DNA of 64,000 bases, from contig CAVURW010000259.1 of assembly GCA_963743595.1 (NCBI GenBank), positions 100,539 to 164,538 of the forward strand. The letters run 5' to 3'. Numbering within the stretch: the stretch's first letter is position 1; each line of letters opens with the position of its first letter. Made by a program: the position numbers and the translations under genes. The stretch is from CAVURW01 sp963743595. GTDB lineage: Bacteria > Verrucomicrobiota > Verrucomicrobiia > Methylacidiphilales > UBA1321. The notes below the pieces were generated by a model that ran no database searches, had not been told where the DNA came from, and worked only from the letters and a program-made list of their open reading frames with translations. Below, in pieces: positions 17,568 to 26,367 of the stretch.

Positions 17568-18014
17568 TTATCGGACCGATGTACTGGGCAAGCAAGCCTC
17601 TTCGTACACCCAATCCCCCCGATCAATGCCGCTATGCACCAATTTCATGGAAGGCTTAAAGTGTTCCGGCGGGATATTTACCGCGAGTAGACCGTATTGC
17701 GGGCACGATTCCACGAAGCAGCCGATCTTCTCGAGTTGCATGGTGAGCAAATCACCGATTTCCTTGGATTTATATATGATACGAATCGTCGAGTTTCCAG
17801 AGGGAGCGAGCACCTTTTTGAAGGCGACTTTATTGTGTTCATCGACTTCTCCTTCCACCTCGTCATCCAGAGCTAAATATTGGACGAAAAACGGCACGTT
17901 CTTAACGATAAATCGGTTTTCCTCTTTCGGGGTGACCCACAGGGTTTCACAGGCCGCTGGCGGCCACCCTTCCGCGTCTTGAGGCAGAAGGAAGTGCATA
18001 CGCATCGTGTCCAT
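17568..18014 (-). CDS. DUF4265 family protein
   Basis: A 148-residue cytoplasmic protein whose first half fits DUF4265 (TLWVTPKEENRFIVKNVPFF, ALDDEVEGEVDEHNKVAFKK). These are small proteins of unknown function, some found in contact-dependent or polymorphic toxin immunity contexts. No toxin gene is visible next to it. It has no signal peptide. The 130 bases on either side show nothing clear. Confidence 0.6.
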   Translation of the reverse strand: MDTMRMHFLLPQDAEGWPPAACETLWVTPKEENRFIVKNVPFFVQYLALDDEVEGEVDEHNKVAFKKVLAPSGNSTIRIIYKSKEIGDLLTMQLEKIGCFVESCPQYGLLAVNIPPEHFKPSMKLVHSGIDRGDWVYEEACLPSTSVR

Positions 18015-18173
18015 ATAAAGTTACAATCGCTAATTTCGTTGTACTTGAGAAGAAAGATTTCTAAAAACTTTCCAATTTCGACTCATTTCAAACCCTCCCA
18101 TGCCCGACAACAAAATATCGACAACAAAATAGAGGGTTGCTGAATGTAGTTTTTTTAGTAACGTGCCAGACAA

Positions 18174-18551
18174 ATGAAGAAATATCTGGGTTTAGCGGGA
18201 CTCGTGGCGTGCTTGGCAATCGCGGGCTGTGATTCTGATGACAAGCCTCCTGTAAAGACGGAGCCGACGGGACAAATGCCCGAGGCGACTCCCCCTCCTC
18301 CAGATGCGACCGTGACGCCCACTCCCGCCACGGCTGACACGACCCCGACTCCTCCTCCTCAAGCGACTCCGGTTCCGCCAGCTCCGAATTACCCAATGGG
18401 TATCGTGATCCCCGGTAAACCCGGTTACGTGAAGAGCCCCTACCCCGGCGAGGGCAATTTGGGCGATGTCGACGTTCGTGGTTTTAACCCCGGTCAATTG
18501 GTACGGTCTCCCTACAATACCAAGGAGATTTTCGTCGTTCCCCAACAGTAG
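18174..18551 (+). CDS. Small proline-rich lipoprotein, tandem copy 1
   Basis: A 125-residue lipoprotein (MKKYLGLAGLVACLAIAGC; lipobox AIAGC). A Pro/Thr-rich spacer of about 55 residues leads to a conserved C-terminal module NYPMGIVIPGKPGYVKSPY ... VDVRGFNPGQLVRSPY ... IFVVP. The next gene has the same layout and module. The module is unfamiliar to me and may bind a cell-wall partner, which is speculation. It forms a rightward group with the second copy and thyA. Confidence 0.65.
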   Translation: MKKYLGLAGLVACLAIAGCDSDDKPPVKTEPTGQMPEATPPPPDATVTPTPATADTTPTPPPQATPVPPAPNYPMGIVIPGKPGYVKSPYPGEGNLGDVDVRGFNPGQLVRSPYNTKEIFVVPQQ

Positions 18552-18611
18552 GGGAACGCGATTCAGTGTTGCTGTGCCGATTTTTTCTTGTAGCGTCAGC
18601 GTCACCTCAAA

Positions 18612-18989
18612 ATGAAGAAATATTTAGGCTCCCTAGGACTTTTGGTTTGCTTGGCAATCGCCGGCTGCGGAAGTGATCGTAACGCAGCGCCGAAAGCCGA
18701 CCAGCAGGCACCGATGCCTCAGGCAACTCCTTTGCCCAGCACCAGCACGACCCTCACGCCCGCACCCGCCACGACCGCATCTAGCCCAGCAGTTGATCAA
18801 ATCACCCCGGCTCCGGCTGCGGTCGCGCCTGCTTCCACCAACTATCCCAAGGGCATTCCCATCCCTGGACGAGAAGGCTACGTCAAAAGTCCCTATGCTG
18901 AGTTCGCGGACGCGGTGGACGTACGCGGATTTAAACCGGGCACTTTCGTCCGTTGCCCTTACACGAATAAAATTTTCATTGTTCCCTAA
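18612..18989 (+). CDS. Small proline-rich lipoprotein, tandem copy 2
   Basis: Paralogue of the previous gene with identical length (125 residues), a closely related signal peptide (MKKYLGSLGLLVCLAIAGC), a diverged low-complexity spacer and the same C-terminal module (GIPIPGREGYVKSPY, VDVRGFKPGTFVRCPY, KIFIVP). Its TAA is followed immediately by the ATG of thyA, so the two are translationally linked. The spacer has drifted much more than the ends, which marks the module as the functional part. Confidence 0.65.
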   Translation: MKKYLGSLGLLVCLAIAGCGSDRNAAPKADQQAPMPQATPLPSTSTTLTPAPATTASSPAVDQITPAPAAVAPASTNYPKGIPIPGREGYVKSPYAEFADAVDVRGFKPGTFVRCPYTNKIFIVP

Positions 18990-19784
18990 ATGGAGCAGTA
19001 CCACAGCTTGCTCCGTCTCGTCCTAGAGAAAGGGCAGATCAAGTCAGACCGAACGGGCACAGGTACACGCTCTGTGTTCGGAGCCCAGGCGCGTTACGAT
19101 TTGAGCGCCGGTTTTCCGTTGCTCACCACGAAGAAGGTTCACTTTAAGTCGGTGGTGTACGAGCTGCTGTGGTTTCTACGGGGCGAAACGAACGTCAATT
19201 GGCTCAAGGAGCGTGGCGTTTCGATCTGGAACGAGTGGGCCGATGCGGAGGGCAATCTCGGCCGAGTTTACGGCGCTCAATGGCGCGATTGGCGGGGAGC
19301 CGACGGCAAATCGGTGGATCAAATCGCGAAGGTGGTCGAGCAGATCAAAAATCGGCCCGATAGCCGCCGTCTCATCGTCACCGCTTGGAACCCCAGTGAA
19401 GTCGATCAAATGGCGCTGCCCCCATGTCATACGCTATTCCAGTTTTTTGTGATCAATGGCCAGCTCAGTTGCCAGCTTTACCAACGGAGCGCAGATCTGT
19501 TTTTGGGCGTGCCGTTTAATATCGGCTCATACGCTCTGCTCACATGCATGGTCGCGCAGGTGTGCGGGCTGAAGACGGGCGATTTTGTTCACACCTTTGG
19601 GGACCTTCATCTCTACGAAAACCACTTGGATCAAGCACGAGAGCAATTGGCCCGGGAATTTCGTCCACTTCCGCAGCTCAAATTGAATCCGGCTATCACG
19701 AAGCTGGAAGATTTCCAGTATGAAGACATCATCTTGGAGGGATACAACCCCCATCCCGTGATTAAGGCCCCGATTGCTGTTTAA
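18990..19784 (+). CDS. thyA: Thymidylate synthase ThyA
   Basis: Makes dTMP from dUMP with methylene-tetrahydrofolate in the cytoplasm. The 264 residues are the standard length for the short bacterial form. Signatures include SDRTGTGTRSVFG (phosphate site), the catalytic Cys in LPPCHTLFQF near residue 146, QRSADLFLGVPFNI, and YNPHPVIKAPIAV at the end. It starts with no spacing after the lipoprotein stop. Its stop overlaps by two bases the stop of the convergent DUF2752 gene. No dihydrofolate reductase gene follows. Confidence 0.97.
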   Translation: MEQYHSLLRLVLEKGQIKSDRTGTGTRSVFGAQARYDLSAGFPLLTTKKVHFKSVVYELLWFLRGETNVNWLKERGVSIWNEWADAEGNLGRVYGAQWRDWRGADGKSVDQIAKVVEQIKNRPDSRRLIVTAWNPSEVDQMALPPCHTLFQFFVINGQLSCQLYQRSADLFLGVPFNIGSYALLTCMVAQVCGLKTGDFVHTFGDLHLYENHLDQAREQLAREFRPLPQLKLNPAITKLEDFQYEDIILEGYNPHPVIKAPIAV

Positions 19785-20344
19785 ATAAGCGTTAAAAATC
19801 GGAGAAAAGCCGCGTACGAAGCGGGCTGCAGCGGGCCGAGCGGACGCAGGGGTTCAAAGGCTTCGAGCGGGATGTTTCGCAGCACCATGTAGATAAGGCA
19901 GAGCGCGAAAATCATCCCCGTGCCAATCGACGTGCTCCGAATCTCTTCGCGAGATCGAAAGATCGGTTGCGAGGACCAACTGTTCGTGAGCCATGCGCGC
20001 GCAATCGCTTTCGAAAACGACCACGCGACCAGGGGCAATCCACAGACAAGCAAGACGTTATCGTGCATTGCCTCCAGTATCCGGAGATGAATCAGGGCGT
20101 AAACCGCACGCGTGGCCCCACAACCTGCGCAAAGGATGCCCGTGGTTTTATAGAGATAACACTGCGGATAAATCGCGTATTGAGAGGGATCGAGATTGAA
20201 AAACGCAATGCCGCCAGCTGCACAGACGCAGGTGCCGAGCACGATTTGGCTGCGAGGTGTGCTCAGCTGATCACGGAGTGTGGGCGTGTGCGGCGGGGAT
20301 TGGTAAGCCGCCGGAATAGGGGGGAATTGAGGCGATGTTGTCAT
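19781..20344 (-). CDS. DUF2752 membrane protein
   Basis: A 187-residue membrane protein. The DUF2752 signature is clear: YPQCYLYKTTGILCAGCGAT followed by RAVYALIHLRILEAMHDN, the usual pattern of Cys residues near an early membrane helix. Three hydrophobic segments are visible (ACAAGGIAFF, VLLVCGLPLVAW, MIFALCLIYMVL). Function is unknown. The ATG at 20344 lies two bases after the stop of the upstream GYF-domain gene, and longer starts would overlap that gene heavily. The two form an operon. Confidence 0.75.
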   Translation of the reverse strand: MTTSPQFPPIPAAYQSPPHTPTLRDQLSTPRSQIVLGTCVCAAGGIAFFNLDPSQYAIYPQCYLYKTTGILCAGCGATRAVYALIHLRILEAMHDNVLLVCGLPLVAWSFSKAIARAWLTNSWSSQPIFRSREEIRSTSIGTGMIFALCLIYMVLRNIPLEAFEPLRPLGPLQPASYAAFLRFLTLI

Positions 20345-20346
20345 GG

Positions 20347-21066
20347 CTACATCCCGTAGACACGCGACGCCGGGGCTTGATGAAATTGGAACGAGCTGGC
20401 GAAGTAGATGGTGAGACCCAGGCCAAACATCAGAACAATCGCAGAGAGAACCGTTCCGGTCATTGCCAGAGCCATACCCGTCGTTCTGGTGGAGGGGCTG
20501 CGCAGTTGCATCACGCCGATACAGGACACGATAAAGCTGAACGGTGCCAGAAGTACTCCGATCCCACAAAACGGAAGCGTGAAGAGGCTCGTCAGTGTGA
20601 GGAGAAAGCCAAAGAGCGCGCACGAGTTCGTTTCCGGTGGAATGGCAGCCTCCGAGAGGGCGGGCGAGCTGTAGACCGGGAAATTAGGGGACGTGGAAAA
20701 CGTGTCGTTAGCGGGCTCGATCTTGGGATCAACTGCAGCGGTCGGCAGGCCCGTACCACGCGGAAGGGTGCGGAATTGAGCCACGCCGATTTGGGGATTG
20801 GCCGTGTTTTCCGGGAAAAAGCTCTTGTCGGCAGCGGCGGTATCAGCGGCCATTTTTTCCGGTGAAACCGCCGGTGTCGGCGGCAGGACGTGCTCTGGGA
20901 AACAATCCCGGTAAAGTCGCCACGCCTTGCCCGGCGTGCCAGGATCATCGATGAGGTAGGTGTCGAAAGAGATCAGGCCCTGGGCCCGTTTTTGGTGGAT
21001 GGCCTCAGCGGTCAAAGGGCCGACCGGTTTATTTTCTGAGTCTGCGTAGTACCAAGAGGAGGTCAT
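20347..21066 (-). CDS. GYF-like domain plus DUF4190 membrane protein
   Basis: A 239-residue protein. Residues 1-55 form a GYF_2-like module (SWYYADSENKPVGPLTAEAI, then a Trp in GKAWRLYRD), a small domain that binds proline-rich peptides. A Pro/Ala linker follows. The last 90 residues fit DUF4190, with two hydrophobic hairpins (FLLTLTSLFTLPFCGIGVLL, GMALAMTGTVLSAIVLMFG). This architecture is common in PVC-group bacteria, where the role is unknown. It is translationally coupled to the DUF2752 gene. Confidence 0.75.
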   Translation of the reverse strand: MTSSWYYADSENKPVGPLTAEAIHQKRAQGLISFDTYLIDDPGTPGKAWRLYRDCFPEHVLPPTPAVSPEKMAADTAAADKSFFPENTANPQIGVAQFRTLPRGTGLPTAAVDPKIEPANDTFSTSPNFPVYSSPALSEAAIPPETNSCALFGFLLTLTSLFTLPFCGIGVLLAPFSFIVSCIGVMQLRSPSTRTTGMALAMTGTVLSAIVLMFGLGLTIYFASSFQFHQAPASRVYGM

Positions 21067-21259
21067 AGTGGGGACGTTATCAGCAGGCGGGCGGTTTTCG
21101 AATCAAATTAGCATGCAGTACCGCAGTGTAACATTTTCATGGTCAATCGAATGGAGCAAGCAGGGAAGGAAAAAGGGATTGAGGAATTTTACGACCCTAT
21201 AAAAAATCTTTAAACAAATATAGCAAACACCGGGAAAATCCGCTTAGTTGCTAGGGAGT

Positions 21260-22108
21260 ATGACGAGTTTGATGGAGTCACTTCCTTTAGCGGCGGCCTT
21301 CGCCGTAGGAGCGTGCGTGGGTTCGTTTTTAAACGTCTGCGCTTACCGGATTCCCCTGGGCCGATCGGTGGTTTTTCCGGGTTCACACTGCGCGGCATGC
21401 GGCGCGCCCATTCCTTCCTATAATAAAATTCCCGTGCTAAGCTGGCTCATCTTGCGAGGCCGCGCGGCCTGCTGCCAGACACGTATCGACGCGCGCTACT
21501 GCGTAGTCGAGCTCATGATGGGCCTTCTCTTCGCCGCACTTTGGAATCGGTACTCCAGCCATCCGCTCGACGCCGTTTTCTACGCCATTTTCATCTCCGG
21601 ACTCACCGTCTCAAGCTTGATCGATTTGGACCATTTCTTCATTCCGGATCGATTTACCATGGGCGGTGTTGTCGTCGGCGTGCTCGCCTGTTCCATTGAT
21701 CCTTCTCTGATGGATCGGGCGACCGCCTCGCAAGGTTTCGGCTGGAGTTTGGTCGGCGCTCTTATTGGAGGAATGACTCTTTTGGCGATTGGTAATGCAG
21801 GGACGTTGCTTTTCAAGAAAGAGGCCATGGGCTTCGGTGACGTAAAACTTGCTGCGGCGATTTGTTCCTTTTTAGGCGGGGAATCGATCACCTATGTGTT
21901 GCCGATGTCCGCGATATGTGGTTCGGTATTAGGAATAGCCATTATCTATGTAAGCAAGGGTTCTTGGGCCACGCGTATTCCGTACGGACCGTTCCTGGCG
22001 ATGGGCTCCGTCCTCTGGCTCTTCGGAGGCAAAGAATGGATGACCGGTTACTGGGACAATTTGATCCACAATTTCCAGAGCTACTACTTCACGACTCCAC
22101 AAGGTTGA
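21260..22108 (+). CDS. Prepilin peptidase (type IV leader peptidase)
   Basis: Inner-membrane aspartyl protease that cleaves and N-methylates type IV pilin-like proteins. The N-terminal segment (GSFLNVCAYRIPLGRSVVFP) is characteristic. The first cysteine pair is present (CAACGAP), but the second reads ACCQTRI instead of CxxC, so zinc binding may be altered. Catalytic aspartates lie in SSLIDLDHFFIPD and GFGDVKL. About seven membrane helices follow. The start is uncertain: TTG at 21248, ATG at 21260 or ATG at 21272. No pilin genes are in the window. Confidence 0.88.
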   Translation: MTSLMESLPLAAAFAVGACVGSFLNVCAYRIPLGRSVVFPGSHCAACGAPIPSYNKIPVLSWLILRGRAACCQTRIDARYCVVELMMGLLFAALWNRYSSHPLDAVFYAIFISGLTVSSLIDLDHFFIPDRFTMGGVVVGVLACSIDPSLMDRATASQGFGWSLVGALIGGMTLLAIGNAGTLLFKKEAMGFGDVKLAAAICSFLGGESITYVLPMSAICGSVLGIAIIYVSKGSWATRIPYGPFLAMGSVLWLFGGKEWMTGYWDNLIHNFQSYYFTTPQG

Positions 22109-22121
22109 TGTACGTTCGGGC

Positions 22122-22439
22122 ATGACTATTTCCGTTACCGAGCTTAAGTCGAAGCTGGATGCTGGTGAGAAGCTCCGATTGATCGACGTGCGCGAGGCCG
22201 ATGAGTGGGCCAAGGGCAAACTCCCGACAGCCGAGTGGATTCCCCTGGGCGATTTCCCGAAGCGTGCACCGGAGGAACTTGCCTCTGACGAAACGATCGT
22301 GCTCTATTGCCATCACGGCGGGCGTTCTAGTCGGGCGCAAGGCATTCTGAAAGGACAGGGCTACCCGACCGTGCTGAATTTGGTCGGGGGAATTGATGCT
22401 TGGTCGCTGCAGGTCGATCCCTCTGTGCCGCGTTACTAA
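22122..22439 (+). CDS. Single-domain rhodanese-like sulfurtransferase
   Basis: A 105-residue rhodanese domain that can carry a persulfide on its active-site cysteine. It shows LRLIDVREADEWAKGKLPTA, the six-residue active loop CHHGGRS with Cys near residue 63, and LVGGIDAW. It resembles the stand-alone GlpE/PspE-like type, and the substrate is unknown. It begins 13 bases after the prepilin peptidase stop and may share its transcript. Confidence 0.88.
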   Translation: MTISVTELKSKLDAGEKLRLIDVREADEWAKGKLPTAEWIPLGDFPKRAPEELASDETIVLYCHHGGRSSRAQGILKGQGYPTVLNLVGGIDAWSLQVDPSVPRY

Positions 22440-22512
22440 CGGGCTGCTAACTCTCCATCTTTCGGACAAATTGAGTGTCCCTTTCAGCCAATTTTTGCAT
22501 TAACCTAAACTG

Positions 22513-23724
22513 GTGAAACTCCCGTTTTCATTTGGAATTGTGGTCTGGATCACGGTCGGATTCGTGGTCATCCAAGATTTCTGGCGATTTCCTGATCGGC
22601 ACGAAAGCCTCTCCCCGATGCTCGATGCCTGCATGAATTTCTCGAATCGCCAGGATATGTACAGCACGCCCTCCAATTCGGGCAACGCCTTCTTTTACCT
22701 GCCCACCTCCGCTATTCTCTACACGCCCTACGCCATGCTCAGCAAGCAGCTCGGCGGCGTGCTCATTCGCGTCTTGAATCTCGCGTTGTACGGAGTGGGC
22801 GTCTGGCGGCTTTCGCTGATCATCCTGGGCGATTTGGCGGCTGGGCAATTCTGGCTCATCTCGATCCTCAGCTTGCCTGCTGCCCTGGCCAGCCTGCGCA
22901 ATGGCCAATTCGATTTGCAACTGGCCGGCCTCATCCTCAACGCCTCAGCAGCAGTGTGTCAAAAACGGTTGTGGCAGGCGACATTCTGGCTCTGCTACGG
23001 CTTTGCTGTAAAACCGCTCGGCCTAGTACCGCTCCTCCTTTTTGGGGCGATTTACCCAATGCTGGGCCTGCGAATGCTGCTTGGGGTGGTGCTGGCCGAA
23101 CTCGTGCCCTGGCTCTGCGCGGATTGGCGCTACGTCTGGTGGGAACATCGCCGGTTGATCGAGACCTACGGCTGGGCCTATCACCTTCACGAGTCGCGCT
23201 TCAGTGATCTCGGTGCCATGCTGGAGCGGCTGGGACTCACGCTGCCCAGTTTCGTTTTAACGGGCATTCGTGGTTGTTCCAGCCTCGCCTGCGTGGGACT
23301 GAGTTGGCAATCGACGCGGTTGTTGGAAGAACGGGCTGGTTGGTTCATCGGAGCGCTCTCGGCCGGGTTTCTTGTCCTCTTTAACCCTCGCTCCGAAGCC
23401 TGCTCGTTCGTCTACCTCAGCCCCTTTTTCGCCATCGCAGCGGCCTACTGTATCAATCGCGGACCGTGGTTCAATCTCGGCGTCATTCTCGGAGGTTTAG
23501 CGCTCTGCTTAGCCAGCGATGCCGTTCCCACCGAGCTCGGCGATATCTCCAAAGGCCACTTGGTGATCAAGCCCCTCGCCGCCCTCGTGGGCATGGGGCT
23601 CCTAATCTATTTGATGTTACGCCGCGAACCGGAGCGAACCGTGTTGCTGGAAGAGGAGGAATTCGAGCGACACCCGGAATCGAACAAAAACTCCATTCGC
23701 CTCTCTCAAATGGCTGCGAAGTAA
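22513..23724 (+). CDS. Polytopic membrane protein, GT87/DUF2029-like glycosyltransferase
   Basis: A 403-residue inner-membrane protein with about nine hydrophobic helices and a GTG start. The segment SLRNGQFDLQLAGLILNASA after the fourth helix is typical of the GT87 (DUF2029) polyprenyl-phosphate mannosyltransferase family, which uses lipid-linked sugars on the periplasmic face. An Asp/Arg pair near the N-terminus (QDFWRFPDRHE) would be the catalytic acid region. The C-terminal 30 residues are charged and cytoplasmic. It could build lipoglycans; the acceptor is unknown. Confidence 0.6.
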   Translation: MKLPFSFGIVVWITVGFVVIQDFWRFPDRHESLSPMLDACMNFSNRQDMYSTPSNSGNAFFYLPTSAILYTPYAMLSKQLGGVLIRVLNLALYGVGVWRLSLIILGDLAAGQFWLISILSLPAALASLRNGQFDLQLAGLILNASAAVCQKRLWQATFWLCYGFAVKPLGLVPLLLFGAIYPMLGLRMLLGVVLAELVPWLCADWRYVWWEHRRLIETYGWAYHLHESRFSDLGAMLERLGLTLPSFVLTGIRGCSSLACVGLSWQSTRLLEERAGWFIGALSAGFLVLFNPRSEACSFVYLSPFFAIAAAYCINRGPWFNLGVILGGLALCLASDAVPTELGDISKGHLVIKPLAALVGMGLLIYLMLRREPERTVLLEEEEFERHPESNKNSIRLSQMAAK

Positions 23725-24011
23725 AGCACTCTAATTTGGCTCAAATCGCCGAAAGTCAGAGAACGCCACCTCGGTGTGGGATTTAAATGTGCCTATCGAC
23801 CGCATGCTGCCTTCCTGTCTTTAGGACCGAAGGCCAGCGTGACGCTGGACCATCTCAAATACTCGGTCTTCAAGCGTCCAGTTATTATCTTCATGCTTAG
23901 GCAATCCAGTCGATTTTAAAAATGCAGTCGAGCAGGGATCACGGTCACGCTTCCTCCTTGGTCAGGGAAGTTTTTCATCGACCTCATCGCTCGTCGGGTT
24001 AGCCTTTGCAG

Positions 24012-25832
24012 ATGATTCGCGTCGCTGACTTTATCTTTCGCACACTCGCCGATCTCGGCCATCGCCATGTCTTCATGGTCTCCGGCGGCGGGGCGATGCA
24101 CCTGAACGACGCCCTGGGCCGGGAGACGCGTCTCAAGTACATTTGTTGCCATCACGAACAAGCCTGCGCCATGGCTGCGGAAGGCTACGCGCGGATCGTA
24201 AATGACCTCGGAATTCTCTGTGTCACCAGCGGTCCCGGAGGCATTAACGCGCTGAACGGCGTGTTTGGCGCGTGGACCGATTCCATCCCCATGCTCATCG
24301 TTTCCGGCCAGATGAAACGTGAGACCCTCCTCTCGACCTACGGCCTGCAAGGCAAACTTCGCCAGTTGGGCGATCAGGAAGTCGATATCATCTCCATGGT
24401 GAAATCGATCACCAAGTACAGCCATTGCGTCACCGACCCGCTCTCCATTCGCTACCACCTGGAACGCGCCATCCACCTCGCCACCAGCGGGCGCCCCGGC
24501 CCGGTCTGGCTCGATATCCCCATCGATGTCCAATCGACTAAGATCGATCCCGCCACGCTAGCGCCCTATGAACTGAGCGAAGACTCTCCAGCCTGGCTCA
24601 CCTCGACTGCATTAGAGCCCATCGTTCACGATATTGTTAAGCGCATTCGTCAGGCCGAGCGCCCCGTTATTCTCGCCGGAACGGGTGTCCGCCTGGCCGA
24701 TGCCTTGCCCGAATTCAACCAGCTCATTGATGCCTTGCATATTCCGGTAACCACTGCTTGGACGCATGACTTACTTCCTTCCGATCACCCGTCGTTTGTG
24801 GGACGGCAAGGCACCATTGGCACGCGCTCCGGTAACTTTGCTGTACAAAACGCCGATTTCGTTCTCATCCTCGGCTCGCGTCTGTGTATTCGCCAGATCA
24901 GCTATAATTGGACGAGCTTTGCCCGGCACGCCTTCACGGTGCAGGTGGATATCGACGCCGCAGAGCTGAGCAAACCGAGCTTTAAAGCGAACCTTCCCAT
25001 CCACGCCGATGCCAAGGAGTTCCTGGCTGCGTTGCTGAAAGAACTCGGTCCAAAATATGAGCCGCAACGGCAACACAGCTCCTGGCTTCAGTGGTGTAAG
25101 GAGCGGTTTGCGCTCTATCCGGCCGTGCTCCCGCATCATCGGGTCGCCACGCCCGGCACCATAAATCAATACCACTTTATCGAACTGCTTTTCGCAGCGT
25201 CGGCCCCCGGCGATATCTTCGCGTGCGGTGACGCCACGGCCTGCATCACGCCCTTTCAAGCCGGACTGCTGAAGCGCGATCAGCGGCTCTTTAGCAATTC
25301 CGGTTCGGCCTCTATGGGCTATGATTTACCTGCAGCAATCGGGGCTGCACTCGCCGCCGCACCGGGACAGCAGGTCATCTGCTTGGCGGGCGATGGCTCC
25401 ATCCAAATGAACGTGCAGGAACTCGCGACGGTGGCTCATCACCGGTTACCGATTAAGATCTTTATCCTGAGCAACGACGGCTACCTCTCCATTCGTTCGA
25501 CACAAAACAATTTCTTTAAGTTGCTCGTCGGTGAAGGGCCCACAAGCGGTCTCTCTTTCCCAGACTTCGTGAAGCTCGCCCAGGCCTACGGATTGCACGC
25601 GCGTTCCTTGAACACAAAAAACGCCGCTGAGGAGATCGCCCTCGCACTTGCGCAGACGGGGCCGCTCGTCGTTGTAGTGGAGCTGGATCGTAACCAAGGA
25701 TTCGAGCCGAAGCTCAGCTCGCACGCGCTCGCCGATGGTCGCATGGTTACCGCGCCGCTGGAGGATATGGCTCCGTTCTTGGATCGCGCAGAGTTCGCCA
25801 AGAACATGATCGTGCCTATTCTGGAGCAGTAG
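24012..25832 (+). CDS. Thiamine-diphosphate enzyme, acetolactate-synthase-like
   Basis: A 606-residue ThDP-dependent decarboxylase/ligase. The Pyr domain has the catalytic Glu in CHHEQACAMAAEGYAR and SGPGGINALNGVFGAWTDS. A central domain follows (GSRLCIRQ, VQVDIDAAELSK). The PP domain has the ThDP/Mg motif GDGSIQMNVQELATVAHHRL ending in SNDGYLS. It resembles the ilvB-like enzymes often found in polysaccharide gene sets rather than biosynthetic IlvB, and no ilvN small subunit follows. About 290 bases upstream carry only a small CCAGCG/CGCTGG hairpin. The start may be TTG at 24006. Confidence 0.8.
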   Translation: MIRVADFIFRTLADLGHRHVFMVSGGGAMHLNDALGRETRLKYICCHHEQACAMAAEGYARIVNDLGILCVTSGPGGINALNGVFGAWTDSIPMLIVSGQMKRETLLSTYGLQGKLRQLGDQEVDIISMVKSITKYSHCVTDPLSIRYHLERAIHLATSGRPGPVWLDIPIDVQSTKIDPATLAPYELSEDSPAWLTSTALEPIVHDIVKRIRQAERPVILAGTGVRLADALPEFNQLIDALHIPVTTAWTHDLLPSDHPSFVGRQGTIGTRSGNFAVQNADFVLILGSRLCIRQISYNWTSFARHAFTVQVDIDAAELSKPSFKANLPIHADAKEFLAALLKELGPKYEPQRQHSSWLQWCKERFALYPAVLPHHRVATPGTINQYHFIELLFAASAPGDIFACGDATACITPFQAGLLKRDQRLFSNSGSASMGYDLPAAIGAALAAAPGQQVICLAGDGSIQMNVQELATVAHHRLPIKIFILSNDGYLSIRSTQNNFFKLLVGEGPTSGLSFPDFVKLAQAYGLHARSLNTKNAAEEIALALAQTGPLVVVVELDRNQGFEPKLSSHALADGRMVTAPLEDMAPFLDRAEFAKNMIVPILEQ

Positions 25833-26292
25833 GTTTCACATAGGCATTGGGCACGTGAATGGTCATAAACCGATCTGGATCGGGGATCGGCCGGAAACCG
25901 AATTGTGCATAGAGCCCGTGAGCGTCTTTCGTAATTAACAAAAATCGGCGAATCCCCTGGAGTGGCGGGTGATCGATAATCGCGCGCATCAGCGCTTTCC
26001 CCACTCCGTGCCCTTGATGCTCTTCGGCAACGAAGACGTCAGCAACGTAGGCAAACGTCGCATAATCCGTAATCACGCGGGCAAATCCGACTTGCTCGTT
26101 CCCACCAGCCAAGTAACTGCCAAAGCAGAGCGAGTTTTCGATCGAACGCTGAATCAGCTCAAACGGAATCTCCTTGGCCCAATAGGAAGCGGCAAGAAAG
26201 CGATGGATAAACGGTAGATCGAGTCGAGCTGAGTCGGTAGAAACTTCGTAGAGGATGTTCACGGGTTGATTTGAGCTGTCAAATGACAACAT
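25816..26292 (-). CDS. GNAT-family N-acetyltransferase
   Basis: A 158-residue acetyl-CoA-dependent transferase. The acetyl-CoA site is in VADVFVAEEHQGHGVGKALM (Q/RxxGxG/A motif). The C-terminal LYAQFGFRPIPDPDRFM is typical of the small single-domain subfamily with a trailing MxI segment. The substrate is unknown. The ATG at 26292 was chosen because the longer frame runs into the divergent uvrA leader. Its 3' end overlaps the convergent ThDP-enzyme gene by 17 bases. Confidence 0.83.
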   Translation of the reverse strand: MLSFDSSNQPVNILYEVSTDSARLDLPFIHRFLAASYWAKEIPFELIQRSIENSLCFGSYLAGGNEQVGFARVITDYATFAYVADVFVAEEHQGHGVGKALMRAIIDHPPLQGIRRFLLITKDAHGLYAQFGFRPIPDPDRFMTIHVPNAYVKPTAPE

Positions 26293-26367
26293 AGCATTTC
26301 GGCGTCGTGAAGGTAAACCGCTTCTACCCGGTTGTTGACTGCCTGCTGCTGTGTCATTGTGCAGGTT

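Noticed and set aside
23820..23860. CCAGCG/CGCTGG stem before the ThDP-enzyme gene as a riboswitch or attenuator
   Set aside because: A six-base stem alone with no conserved core I recognise; no thiamine-box sequence is visible.
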